Origin: UBA3941 sp002385665 | Lineage (GTDB): Bacteria > Bacillota > Clostridia > Caldicoprobacterales > UBA3941 | Length of the DNA stretch: 64,000 nucleotides | Assembly: GCA_050949255.1 (NCBI GenBank) | Contig: JBMNFJ010000016.1 | Coordinates: 806,001 to 870,000, forward strand | Direction: 5' to 3' | Shown: in pieces, positions 35,212-43,366 of the stretch | Layout: each line of letters starts with the position of its first letter | Position numbering within the stretch: the first letter of the stretch is position 1 | The notes under the pieces: model-generated | Seen by the model: the letters and a program-made list of their open reading frames with translations, nothing else | The model's database searches: none | What the model was told of the DNA's origin: nothing | Made by a program: the position numbers and the translations under genes

Positions 35212-35828
35212 TTCATTTCTTTCCTTTTGGTTATCCTATTGTTTTTATCTTTGCTTGAGCTATTTGCTGAAAAAAACGATAACAGATAGCCAACACTATA
35301 TACTATTTGCTGACCCTTATTAATGGCCAGGCTCTTTCCCATGGCTTTACCTGCCACCGTTATGGCTGCAATGAGACTGCTTATCAATATGGTCAACATG
35401 TCTGGGTTAAATCCAACTCTAACCATTTTTACGACCAACATACTACCCGCCGCACCGCTAACTATTCCGCATATATCGCCTACAACATCATTACAAAAGT
35501 TTGATACTATATCAGCGTTTTTTACTAAGTTAAGGGCTTGCTTTGCACCCTTTATTTTTTTTGACGACATTGACAAGAAAGGTGTTTCAGGCGTTGATGT
35601 TACAGCAATTCCAATTATATCAAATATAACCCCTATCAATATAATAATAAATATAATAGACAGGGGTAACAGAAAATTAGCAGATGAAGAAAATGTCTTT
35701 TGAGACACAATGCTAAAAACTATGGAAATAACAAATGTTACAAAAAAAATTTTCAAAACCCAGTGATTTTTAGATTTATCGTTCTTTTTTTTAGTGCTAA
35801 TGGATTTTGGCAAACCAAAGCCTCGCAT
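35208..35828 (-). CDS. oapA: OLE-associated membrane protein OapA
   Basis: 206 residues from ATG 35828, with AGGAGT 7 bases before it. Three to four membrane helices can be seen (about 24-45, 55-79, 131-150 and 155-170), with a conserved-looking IFDIIGIAVTSTPETPFLSM and CNDVVGDICGIVSGAAGS between them; these blocks are the ones shared by proteins sometimes called CorB-like. In Bacillus halodurans OapA binds OLE RNA and brings it to the membrane, and it affects cold, ethanol and Mg2+ tolerance. The open frame extends 125 codons upstream to 36203, but that part lies inside the OLE RNA and is not protein. Confidence 0.88.
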   Translation of the reverse strand: MRGFGLPKSISTKKKNDKSKNHWVLKIFFVTFVISIVFSIVSQKTFSSSANFLLPLSIIFIIILIGVIFDIIGIAVTSTPETPFLSMSSKKIKGAKQALNLVKNADIVSNFCNDVVGDICGIVSGAAGSMLVVKMVRVGFNPDMLTILISSLIAAITVAGKAMGKSLAINKGQQIVYSVGYLLSFFSANSSSKDKNNRITKRKEMK

Positions 35829-35841
35829 TTCTTTACTCCTA

Positions 35842-36450
35842 AGGATCTCTATATAGGATCCTAAAAATAGTAATCTGGTGGTGATGAATTGGATAAACTT
35901 TGCGGCTTTGGTCCAGTAGGATTTCCCGAACCCGTACTTCTCGTCGCCGAAAAAGCGGTTTCCCTTTAAACGAATCCTTACCGTGTCGCCAACGATAAAA
36001 CTGGATCGCCATAACACCACACTGTAATCTCCAACCCATCCCATAATGGGCAGTCTAGGAGCTTTCCTCAACAGTCCAAACCAATTTCTAGCCTCTTTTG
36101 CAGAAAGGATTTCATAAGGCAAAAATCTTAGTTCATGGGCCCTATGAACATCGATCCGATCCTTAATCCGCCCATTCCACTCAAGGCAGGCTACTCTGTA
36201 CACAGCTTTTATTCACCGCAATACAGGTTTAATCCCAAGTAGTAGTAGAGCTCACCACCGGCTTGGGTCTCCACGAAAGCTGGGTCAACGCCCGCATGCC
36301 CTTGCGGATCGCCCTTCTTTCTTAACTCCCAGCACCAGCCCCCAACTGGGCGTTAGATGCCAGCACCAGGAACTTCATCGATGTGCCCTCAACGGATTTT
36401 TAGGCCCGTCTTCAAAACTGGTTGCACTGACTAGAATACTGCACCACCAG
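35842..36450 (-). ncRNA. ole: OLE RNA (ornate, large, extremophilic RNA)
   Basis: About 609 nt. It is visibly richer in G and C than its neighbours, free of its own gene, and begins about 8 bases after a perfect-spacing sigma-A promoter. It lies directly upstream of oapA, between ispA/PAP2 and dxs, which is the known OLE gene order (nusB-folD-xseAB-ispA-OLE-oapA-dxs-tlyA-nadK-argR-recN). The length matches the roughly 610 nt reported for OLE. The minus strand has many paired segments, for example CTGGTGCTGGCATC...GGCTGGTGCTGG, and ends in an AGGATC / GATCCT hairpin (35842-35862) just before the oapA ribosome site. I recognise it from context, size and this sequence character, not from a covariance search. 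Confidence 0.88.
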
Positions 36451-36457
36451 AATAATA

Positions 36458-36486
36458 ATTATAACATAACTATAAATAATATACAA
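36458..36486 (-). promoter_or_regulatory. Sigma-A promoter of OLE RNA
   Basis: TTGTAT (36486-36481) and TATAAT (36463-36458) on the minus strand are separated by exactly 17 bases, which puts the transcription start near 36450. It lies directly after the PAP2-like gene, so OLE can be made independently of the upstream operon. Confidence 0.75.
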
Positions 36487-36488
36487 AT

Positions 36489-36932
36489 TTAAAAGAATAA
36501 CCTTGAAATCAGAAAACCCAAAACTGCACCAGCAATAACTTCAATCGGTGTATGACCTAATAGTTCTTTTAATTTTTCTTCAGAAACACTTCTGCTGGTA
36601 TGAATCTGTTCCAGTATTTCATTGAGTACGGCTGCTTGTTTCCCTGCCGCTCTTCTTACACCGGCAGCATCATACATAACTATTAGTGAAAAGGTTAAGG
36701 CTAATGCAAACATGGGAGAATCATACCCTTCAAATCTCCCCACAGACGTAGCTAATGATACTACAAGGGCAGAGTGAGAGCTTGGCATCCCGCCTGCCCC
36801 AATAAATCTTCTAATATCGAATTTCCTATTAAAAATAAATGTAAGAATAACTTTTAATAACTGGGCTACAAACCACGCCAACAGGCTAACCCAAAGAATA
36901 TTATTGTAGAGCAACTGGGTATAGTAACTCAT
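36489..36932 (-). CDS. Divergent PAP2 family (DUF212) membrane protein
   Basis: 147 residues with about four membrane segments. Recognised from WFVAQLLKVILTFIFNRKFD near the start, GGMPSSHSALV (about 47-57, the phosphatase-like Ser-His pair) and MYDAAGVRRAAGKQAAVLNE. It belongs to the acid-phosphatase/vanadium-dependent haloperoxidase-related clan, though many catalytic residues of true PAP2 enzymes are missing. In this operon a role with prenyl phosphates is plausible but unproven. The ATG is 11 bases after ispA. Confidence 0.87.
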   Translation of the reverse strand: MSYYTQLLYNNILWVSLLAWFVAQLLKVILTFIFNRKFDIRRFIGAGGMPSSHSALVVSLATSVGRFEGYDSPMFALALTFSLIVMYDAAGVRRAAGKQAAVLNEILEQIHTSRSVSEEKLKELLGHTPIEVIAGAVLGFLISRLFF

Positions 36933-36942
36933 GGGATACCTC

Positions 36943-37836
36943 CTAATTATGCCTATTAATAATGAATCTAGCCAATTCGCTTAAAAATTTACCCCCTGAG
37001 CCGAATATAGCCAGCTGGTCCACTGCTCTCTCGTAGAGCTCCTTGGCTATAGACCTAGACCCATCTAGCCCATATTTATCCACATAGGTAGCTTTTCCCT
37101 TATCCTTATCCCTACCGGTCTGTTTCCCCATTTCCCTAGAATTTCCAGTAACGTCCAGGATATCGTCAACAACTTGAAAAGCCAAACCTAGAGAGCTTCC
37201 ATACTCCTTTAGTGCTCTCGAAATATAATCCGGTGGATCCTCCAGGATTATGCCGGCTAAAATAGAGGCCATGAAGAGAGAGCCTGTTTTATGATCATGA
37301 ATGTATTTGAGGGTGTCAGCTGTAACCTTTTTCCCTTCGTTTTCCAGATCTACTACCTGCCCTGCTATCATGCCTCTTATACCTGCTGCTTGGGCAATAG
37401 CATTTATGGCTTTTATATGCCTTACAAGCCTATCCTGATACAACAGAGCATTTTCCAACATAGTTTCATATGCCAAGTTCAATAGGGCATCTCCAGAGAG
37501 TATGGCAATTCCCTCTCCAAACTTTTTGTGGTTGGTTGGTATACCTCTTCTATAATCATCATTATCCATAGCCGGCAGATCATCATGTATCAGGGAATAT
37601 GTGTGTATCATTTCTAATCCCCCAGCTAAGGGCATGGATTCTTCTATGTTTCCCCCTAATAACCTATGAATCGATAATAAGATAATTGGGCGTAATCGTT
37701 TGCCCCCGGCGAACAGGCTATATTCTATCGAATCATAGATTATGCCAGGATATCTTTCCATTTTCCCTAATAAGTTATATAGGTAATCATTAATAAGCCC
37801 CATTAGTTGATTGTACTGTCTATCGAATTCACACAT
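36943..37836 (-). CDS. ispA: Polyprenyl (farnesyl/geranyl) diphosphate synthase
   Basis: 297 residues. It elongates allylic diphosphates with isopentenyl diphosphate. The first aspartate-rich motif HDDLPAMDND is at 84-93 (D85, D86, D91), the second is VVDDILD with D224, D225 and D228, and GGKRLRP (44-50) binds diphosphate. The two-residue insertion in the first motif fits bacterial IspA. Its start overlaps the xseB end by 8 bases. With dxs it forms the isoprenoid part of the locus. Confidence 0.95.
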   Translation of the reverse strand: MCEFDRQYNQLMGLINDYLYNLLGKMERYPGIIYDSIEYSLFAGGKRLRPIILLSIHRLLGGNIEESMPLAGGLEMIHTYSLIHDDLPAMDNDDYRRGIPTNHKKFGEGIAILSGDALLNLAYETMLENALLYQDRLVRHIKAINAIAQAAGIRGMIAGQVVDLENEGKKVTADTLKYIHDHKTGSLFMASILAGIILEDPPDYISRALKEYGSSLGLAFQVVDDILDVTGNSREMGKQTGRDKDKGKATYVDKYGLDGSRSIAKELYERAVDQLAIFGSGGKFLSELARFIINRHN

Positions 37837-38092
37837 GGTCTTCTCCCTGGAAGGGAATTTCTACCAAATCCCCTTCTAAATTTTTTGATAAGATATTAAC
37901 TTCCTGTTGTGCCCTTTGTAAGGCCTGCTTACAATGCTGCGACAATAGAACTCCCCTTTTATAGAGCTCTAGAGATTCTTCCAGAGTCAGAGTAGGTTCT
38001 CCCCCTTCTAGTCTATCTATTATTGTCTCTAACTCTTCCATGGCCTCTTCAAATTTAAGTTCAGAAATTCCATTATCGTTTTTTGTCTTCAT
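37829..38092 (-). CDS. xseB: Exodeoxyribonuclease VII small subunit
   Basis: 87 residues. The family core FEEAMEELETIIDRLEGGE lies at about 14-32, followed by LTLEESLELYKRGVLLSQHC. XseB forms long helical pairs that coat the XseA nuclease and is needed for degradation of single-stranded DNA. It overlaps both xseA (20 bases) and ispA (8 bases), so its translation is coupled. Confidence 0.94.
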   Translation of the reverse strand: MKTKNDNGISELKFEEAMEELETIIDRLEGGEPTLTLEESLELYKRGVLLSQHCKQALQRAQQEVNILSKNLEGDLVEIPFQGEDHV

Positions 38093-39305
38093 CCCCCGTC
38101 CCCTTCTCTTTACTAATTATATTACAGGTAGCAATACCATCTATCAAGCGAATCATGGCATTCATACCTTCATTTAGCTGGTCAACTGAATTAATGATAG
38201 TTTTGTTGTTAGCATCAGTGAGAACACAAAAGCCCCTCATCATTACTGAAAGGGGATTTAAAGCCTCCAGATTAGAAACCAGAGCAGCGAATTTATCCCA
38301 TTTCTGTCTTGTTAATGAATTGGAAAGGGTAGCTATCTTCTCTATATTGTGATCCAGTCTTTGTTCAATAGTTGTAAAAAACCGCTCTGGATATTTCATA
38401 ATGTAGCTGTCTGACAGATTTTGTATTTTTGCATTCTGTAACATTAAATATCTGGAAATCGAGTATTGCAATCCCTCATCCAGCCTATCTAGAGTTTGAT
38501 AAATACCGGATAACTCGCGGACGGCTATCTCTCCGGCAGCAGAAGGAGTTGCAGCTCTCACATCGGCAACCAAATCGGAAACAGTAAAATCAGTTTCGTG
38601 GCCGACTGCAGATATAATGGGTATTCTAGAACGGAATATGGCCCTTGCAACTTTTTCCTCATTAAAAGCCCATAATTCTTCTATAGAACCCCCGCCACGA
38701 CCAATAATTAGGATGTCAATATCATCTCTAGTGTTTGCATAATCTATAGCGGCACTTATTTGATCCTTTGCAGTTTCGCCCTGAACCAAAACAGGTATCA
38801 CCAATATACTAACGGTATTATTTCTCTTGGTGATAACCCTTATTAAATCATGTACTGCAGCACCTGTATGGGAGGTTATAATAGCGATCTTTCTTGGAAA
38901 AGCTGGAAGTGGTTTTTTATATTCATCGCTAAACAAGCCCTCCTCCTTGAGTTTTATTTTCAGAGCTTCGAGAGCTGCATAGAGTTGGCCTATACCATCT
39001 TTTTCCATATATTCAACATAGAATTGATATTGGCCATCTCTTATATACATAGAAATATTTCCCTTTAAGATAACCTTCAGCCCATCTGATGGTGTAAAGT
39101 CTAAATCAGCGTTTTGGTACCTAAAGAACACACATCTAATTCTAGACTGATCGTCTTTAAGAGTAAAATACATATGCCCCGAGGAATGCAATTTAAAATT
39201 AGAGATTTCTCCTCTTATCCATAAATTCTGGAGTAAGAGATCTCTATCCATTAGATTCTTAACATAATTATTGACCTGACTAACCGTAAAAATAGATCTA
39301 TTCAT
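38073..39305 (-). CDS. xseA: Exodeoxyribonuclease VII large subunit
   Basis: 410 residues. An N-terminal OB domain (about 5-100, with FTVSQVNNYVKNLMDRD and WIRGEISNFKLHSSGHMYFTLKD) precedes the nuclease domain with the catalytic-region motifs IAIITSHTGAAVHD, IIGRGGGSIEELWAFNEE and ISAVGHETDFTVSDLVAD. It cuts single-stranded DNA into short acid-soluble pieces, together with XseB. Its start overlaps the folD stop codon by 8 bases. Confidence 0.96.
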   Translation of the reverse strand: MNRSIFTVSQVNNYVKNLMDRDLLLQNLWIRGEISNFKLHSSGHMYFTLKDDQSRIRCVFFRYQNADLDFTPSDGLKVILKGNISMYIRDGQYQFYVEYMEKDGIGQLYAALEALKIKLKEEGLFSDEYKKPLPAFPRKIAIITSHTGAAVHDLIRVITKRNNTVSILVIPVLVQGETAKDQISAAIDYANTRDDIDILIIGRGGGSIEELWAFNEEKVARAIFRSRIPIISAVGHETDFTVSDLVADVRAATPSAAGEIAVRELSGIYQTLDRLDEGLQYSISRYLMLQNAKIQNLSDSYIMKYPERFFTTIEQRLDHNIEKIATLSNSLTRQKWDKFAALVSNLEALNPLSVMMRGFCVLTDANNKTIINSVDQLNEGMNAMIRLIDGIATCNIISKEKGTGDEDKKR

Positions 39306-40146
39306 ATAAGGATGCCGCCTGCACTGTGTTCTTTAATAACATAGCAATGGTCATAGGACCAACACCTCCGGGCACAGGGGTTATCCAGCCTGCCTTATCA
39401 AGAGCTTCATTAAATTTCACATCACCTTTTAGCTTGCCTTCAACCCTGGTTGTTCCTACATCGATGACTATAGCGCCTTCCTTTATATATTCGCTATCTA
39501 TAGATTCGGGACGTCCTATTGCCACGACCAATATATCTGCACTTTTTGCTATTGATTTAAGGTTCTTTGTTCTGGAATGACATATGGTCACAGTAGCATT
39601 TTCCCTAAGTAGCATGATAGATACAGGTTTACCGACAATATTGCTACGCCCTATTACCACAGCATGCTTTCCGGCAATTTCCACACCTGTTTCTTTTATC
39701 AAAGCAATGATGCCCTTTGGCGTACATGGCTCAAAACCTTCACCACCAACTAAAAGTCTTCCCATGGTAATCGGATGAAACCCATCAACATCCTTTCTGG
39801 GATCAATAGCATTTATAATAATACCTTCATCAATATGATCAGGTAGAGGCAATTGAACCAGGATCCCATGGGTATCGATATCTTGGTTGTATTTATGAAT
39901 CTCTCTCAACAGATCATCTTGTTGGATGGATTCTTCCATATAGACAACATTTGAACGAATCCCTACTTCCATACAAGCTCTTTCCTTGTTTCTTACATAT
40001 ATTTGGGATGCTGGATCATTCCCAACCAGAATAACTGTAAGACCCGGGACAATCCCTCTCTCATTACTTAACCTTTTTATATCATTCTTTAATGACTCCT
40101 TGACTTTATTAGCAAGAGCTTTTCCATCTATTAAGTTTGCGGCCAT
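39298..40146 (-). CDS. folD: Bifunctional methylene-tetrahydrofolate dehydrogenase/cyclohydrolase
   Basis: 282 residues. It interconverts methylene-, methenyl- and formyl-tetrahydrofolate for one-carbon supply. Key residues Y50 and K54 sit in SQIYVRNKERACME; GILVQLPLPDHID and the NADP-binding-region VVIGRSNIVGKPVSIML, then PVPGGVGPMTIAMLL, are all present. GGAGG precedes the ATG. It lies between nusB and xseA, the standard order upstream of OLE. Confidence 0.97.
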   Translation of the reverse strand: MAANLIDGKALANKVKESLKNDIKRLSNERGIVPGLTVILVGNDPASQIYVRNKERACMEVGIRSNVVYMEESIQQDDLLREIHKYNQDIDTHGILVQLPLPDHIDEGIIINAIDPRKDVDGFHPITMGRLLVGGEGFEPCTPKGIIALIKETGVEIAGKHAVVIGRSNIVGKPVSIMLLRENATVTICHSRTKNLKSIAKSADILVVAIGRPESIDSEYIKEGAIVIDVGTTRVEGKLKGDVKFNEALDKAGWITPVPGGVGPMTIAMLLKNTVQAASLYE

Positions 40147-40167
40147 ATTTACCTCCCTTTACCAATA

Positions 40168-40596
40168 CTATTCTTCTCCATTTATCCGGGTTTTAATAGA
40201 CTCAGACCTAATGAAATTACCTAATATCCCGTTTATAAATGAACTGGATTTTTCGTTCCCATACTTCTTTGCCAATTCAACGGCCTCATTTATAGATACG
40301 CTTATAGGAATATCATCCATAAATAATAGTTCATATAAAGCCAGCCTAATGATTGCCAGATCCACTCTGGCCATTCTTTCCAATGACCAACCCTTCGCAT
40401 ATTTCCGTATATAATCATCTATTTTCCCTTGTTCAGCATCCATGGAAAACAGGATTTCCTTAACATATTCTTCATCATTCTCATCCAGTTGAAACTCTTC
40501 ACTGAGGTTTTTAAAAGATTCACTATGATATTCACCAGCTATATCCCTTTCATATAGCAGTTTCATAAGTACTTCTCTTGCAGCTACTCTAGACAT
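40168..40596 (-). CDS. nusB: Transcription antitermination factor NusB
   Basis: 142 residues from ATG 40596, where GGAGG lies at good spacing; a six-codon-longer frame starts over that ribosome site. The all-helical NusB fold is recognised from SRVAAREVLMKLLYERDI, IRKYAKGWSLERMARVDLAI and IPISVSINEAVELAKKYG, ending FINGILGNFI. NusB with S10 (NusE) binds boxA in rRNA leaders and helps antitermination. Confidence 0.96.
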   Translation of the reverse strand: MSRVAAREVLMKLLYERDIAGEYHSESFKNLSEEFQLDENDEEYVKEILFSMDAEQGKIDDYIRKYAKGWSLERMARVDLAIIRLALYELLFMDDIPISVSINEAVELAKKYGNEKSSSFINGILGNFIRSESIKTRINGEE

Positions 40597-40744
40597 TGAT
40601 TTCCTCCAGGTCATCCCTATAGGGTTACTGTTTGTTATTCTTTCAATAAACCGATACCATACATAATAAGATGATTCATATCTTGAATATGTATTAAACT
40701 CACGAAATCTAGCAAACCATGTTTACTAACCCACATAAAACAAA

Positions 40745-40963
40745 TCACCCCTTGGGCAGTATTTTATCCAGGAAATTCATAAATCTTTCCTGCCTATCGT
40801 TCATACCACCTATCCAATAACCAATACCAACGCATATTGACAAAATTACGGTTTTCCAAAATCCGATCGTTACGATAATAATTCCGACTATTAATCCCAG
40901 GGATACTCCTACGATTCTTCCTCTATGATCCTGCCATGCCCTGCTAAAAAACTCCTTATCCAT
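40745..40963 (-). CDS. DUF2273 small membrane protein
   Basis: 72 residues with two closely spaced membrane helices (about 16-34 and 36-52) and the family pattern HRGRIVGVSLGLIVGI plus SICVGIGYWIG. DUF2273 proteins are found beside Asp23 and AmaP in Firmicutes and probably take part in the same envelope-stress system. GGAGG precedes the ATG, 13 bases after the AmaP gene. Confidence 0.9.
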   Translation of the reverse strand: MDKEFFSRAWQDHRGRIVGVSLGLIVGIIIVTIGFWKTVILSICVGIGYWIGGMNDRQERFMNFLDKILPKG

Positions 40964-40975
40964 CTAACTTCCTCC

Positions 40976-41542
40976 TCATTGAACCTTTGGTCGCTGCTGA
41001 GGTGCAGTGAGATTATCGATATAAACAAATACTTCTTTCACTAAAATTCCAGCATAGCCTTCAATGTATTCCTTAACCTTTTTCTGTATACTAACGGACA
41101 AATCCTGTAAGACCACATCAGGCATAATTGATACCTTTAGTCGTATTTTTACTCCATCATCCTCATTCAATATGCTTATCTTTGAATCCCTTACTTCGTT
41201 AAAGCCATTAACCGCTTTATGAGTCATCGCTTCCAAGGTATTTATGGATATACGGATTATACCCAGGTCTGTGTGTTTTAATAGAGCACTGCTCGGCACT
41301 TTTGGTCTATTACCGGAAAAAAGCAGTTTAATGCTCACAACTAGAAAGAATATGCACACTAGAGTACTGACAAGAAAAAATCGCCAATCGGGCTGAAAAC
41401 TTCCGAGAAAATAATTGATATTCTTCAAGGGAATTATATTAACACCTATTGCTATAAAAAGCACCAAAATAGCAATGGATATAATAGCAACAACCAATGT
41501 ATAGATGGTCAATAACAATCGATTAAGTAAACCTATTTTCAT
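40976..41542 (-). CDS. amaP: Alkaline shock response membrane anchor protein AmaP
   Basis: 188 residues from ATG 41542 (GGAGG about 10 bases upstream; a TTG three codons earlier is too close to it). Two transmembrane helices (about 8-32 and 48-68) are followed by an Asp23-like cytosolic domain. In Staphylococcus AmaP tethers Asp23 to the membrane. It lies between asp23 and DUF2273, which supports the name. Confidence 0.88.
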   Translation of the reverse strand: MKIGLLNRLLLTIYTLVVAIISIAILVLFIAIGVNIIPLKNINYFLGSFQPDWRFFLVSTLVCIFFLVVSIKLLFSGNRPKVPSSALLKHTDLGIIRISINTLEAMTHKAVNGFNEVRDSKISILNEDDGVKIRLKVSIMPDVVLQDLSVSIQKKVKEYIEGYAGILVKEVFVYIDNLTAPQQRPKVQ

Positions 41543-41590
41543 CCTGCCCAAGCCTCCCTTTATCTACCTATCTTGTAATAATTATACATG

Positions 41591-41619
41591 TATAAACCCC
41601 CTGAAAATGCCAGGAGGTT
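41591..41619 (-). terminator. Possible weak terminator after asp23
   Basis: AACCCCCTG (41595-41603) pairs, with G-U pairs, to CAGGAGGTT (41611-41619). The following minus-strand sequence TTTATAC has only a short T-run, so partial read-through into amaP is likely. Confidence 0.45.
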
Positions 41620-41625
41620 AACACA

Positions 41626-42009
41626 CTATTGTTTTATACTATGCTGTTCGCTGATTTCCTTGTGAAATTCGATTCCCTGTATGTATATGTTCACTTCAAC
41701 AACTGTTAGCCCTGTCATAGTTTCAATGGACTTTTTGACATTCTCTTGGACATTCCAGGCGACCTCGGGAATTTGCACTCCATATTCAACATTCATAAAA
41801 AGGTCAACTGCAGCTTCTTTTTCTCCAACTTCTACCTTTACACCCCTGGTTGGACTCTTTTTACCAAACTTTTCGACGATACCGGCACTCATAGAAGCTA
41901 CACCTTTTACTTCTAATGCGGCAAGGCCGGCAATAGTAGCTACTACATCATCGGCGAAGGTAACCTTACCATATTCATCAATATTGGTTTGCATAGATTC
42001 ATCTGCCAA
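41626..42009 (-). CDS. Asp23/Gls24 family envelope stress response protein
   Basis: 127 residues from TTG 42009, preceded by GGAGGTG 5 bases away; the track-length frame begins inside that site. Family pattern: GKVTFADDVVATIAGLAALEVKGV, then VKVEVGEKEAAVDLFMNVEYGVQIPEVAWNVQENVKKSIE. Asp23 proteins are abundant cell-envelope-associated proteins induced by alkaline or other stress. With AmaP and DUF2273 it makes a complete envelope-stress set. Confidence 0.93.
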   Translation of the reverse strand: MADESMQTNIDEYGKVTFADDVVATIAGLAALEVKGVASMSAGIVEKFGKKSPTRGVKVEVGEKEAAVDLFMNVEYGVQIPEVAWNVQENVKKSIETMTGLTVVEVNIYIQGIEFHKEISEQHSIKQ

Positions 42010-42178
42010 ATTGTTCACCTCCAAATTATTAACAATAGAGACAACATAAATAATACTATAATAGTATTTTCAAAAAATAGTCCTATCTATATTAGTATAT
42101 TATAGCAAAACAAAAACCTCTTTACAAACTATCCATCCTAAAAAATATAACAATAGATAAGAAAACTCTCCATAGACG

Positions 42179-42204
42179 AAAAAATCCCCTATTGGGATTT
42201 TTTC
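42179..42204 (-). terminator. Rho-independent terminator of recA
   Basis: AAAAATCCC / GGGATTTTTT with a 5-base loop, followed on the minus strand by a T-run. It lies about 10 bases after the recA stop codon. Confidence 0.85.
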
Positions 42205-42211
42205 ATTTCAG

Positions 42212-43231
42212 TTAATCCTGATTCTCAGTATTGGATTTGATCTTGGTACCATCCAATCCAAATTCTTTTAATACCTTTAATTCTATTTCGTCCCTTAATG
42301 CCTCGTTTTCTTTTAAGAATTGTCTTGCATTCTCCCGCCCTTGTCCCAATCGTATATCACCGTAAGAATACCAGGCTCCACTCTTATTAATAATATCCTT
42401 AGAGGCAGCTAAATCCAATATAGACCCCTCTTTGGATATACCTTCCCCATATATTATGTCAAATTCAGCTTGTTTGAAGGGCGGTGCTACCTTATTCTTC
42501 ACTACCTTAACCCTAGTCCTATTGCCTATCATATCCGCACCTTGTTTTAAAGTTTCAATCCTACGGACATCCAATCGTATAGAGGAATAGAATTTAAGGG
42601 CACGTCCTCCAGGAGTGACCTCTGGATTTCCAAACATTACTCCAACCTTTTCACGTAGCTGATTGATAAAAATGGCAACGGTGTTGGATTTGCTAATAAT
42701 ACCTGAAAGCTTACGAAGAGCCTGAGACATTAGTCGGGCTTGCAAACCCACATGAGAGTCTCCCATTTCCCCCTCAATCTCTGCCTTGGGTACTAGTGCA
42801 GCAACGGAGTCAATAACAACAATATCAACAGCTCCGCTGCGTACAAGTGCTTCAGTTATTTCCAAAGCCTGCTCTCCAGTGTCTGGTTGCGAAACCAAGA
42901 GGTTGTCAAGATCTATCCCAAGGGTTGCCGAATAGCTGGGATCCAGAGCATGTTCAGCATCGATAAACGCGGCAGTTCCACCCAGCTTTTGAGCCTCTGC
43001 AATGGCATGTAAGGCTACGGTAGTCTTCCCCGAAGACTCTGGTCCAAAAATCTCTATAACCCTGCCCCTGGGCAGTCCTCCAACACCTAAAGCAATATCC
43101 AAATCCAAGCAACCGGTTGGGATCACCTCTACGTTCAGATGACTGCCCTCGCCTAACCTCATTATTGATCCCTTACCAAATTGCTTCTCAATCTGCAGTA
43201 AAGCCATATCCAACGCTTTTTGCTTTTGCAT
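42212..43231 (-). CDS. recA: Recombinase RecA
   Basis: 339 residues. RecA forms filaments on single-stranded DNA, drives strand exchange and triggers LexA cleavage. The Walker A motif GPESSGKT is at 63-70, followed by the conserved FIDAEHALDP, VVIDSVAALVPKAEIEGEMGD and INQLREKVGVMFGNPEVTPGG blocks. It is a single-gene unit with its own promoter, LexA box and terminator. The GGGGGAG ribosome site is half of a CCCCG / CGGGG hairpin (43236-43254) that could mask it. Confidence 0.98.
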   Translation of the reverse strand: MQKQKALDMALLQIEKQFGKGSIMRLGEGSHLNVEVIPTGCLDLDIALGVGGLPRGRVIEIFGPESSGKTTVALHAIAEAQKLGGTAAFIDAEHALDPSYSATLGIDLDNLLVSQPDTGEQALEITEALVRSGAVDIVVIDSVAALVPKAEIEGEMGDSHVGLQARLMSQALRKLSGIISKSNTVAIFINQLREKVGVMFGNPEVTPGGRALKFYSSIRLDVRRIETLKQGADMIGNRTRVKVVKNKVAPPFKQAEFDIIYGEGISKEGSILDLAASKDIINKSGAWYSYGDIRLGQGRENARQFLKENEALRDEIELKVLKEFGLDGTKIKSNTENQD

Positions 43232-43297
43232 ACACTCCCCCGTAGTTTTCGGGGTTCACCTGCCTTTCCTGATACTGGGGTAAACCACCAACTGATC

Positions 43298-43311
43298 CGA
43301 ACATTTGTTCC
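43298..43311 (-). promoter_or_regulatory. LexA (SOS) operator of recA
   Basis: CGAACATTTGTTCC is a near-perfect inverted repeat with GAAC-N4-GTTC, matching the Gram-positive LexA box CGAACRNRYGTTYC with one mismatch. It lies at the expected start of transcription, directly downstream of the -10. Confidence 0.82.
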
Positions 43312-43316
43312 TTTTT

Positions 43317-43345
43317 ATTATATGATAAATTTACTATTACGTCAA
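43317..43345 (-). promoter_or_regulatory. Sigma-A promoter of recA
   Basis: TTGACG (43345-43340) and TATAAT (43322-43317) are separated by 17 bases. The LexA box follows at once, so LexA would block the polymerase. The recA ATG lies about 80 bases downstream. Confidence 0.82.
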
Positions 43346-43366
43346 TGAAAATTTCAATTTTTGCGC

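Noticed and set aside
35839..36203. Open frames in the OLE region as a protein-coding gene or decayed transposase
   Set aside because: No family resemblance, and the sequence context, size and promoter fit OLE RNA better.
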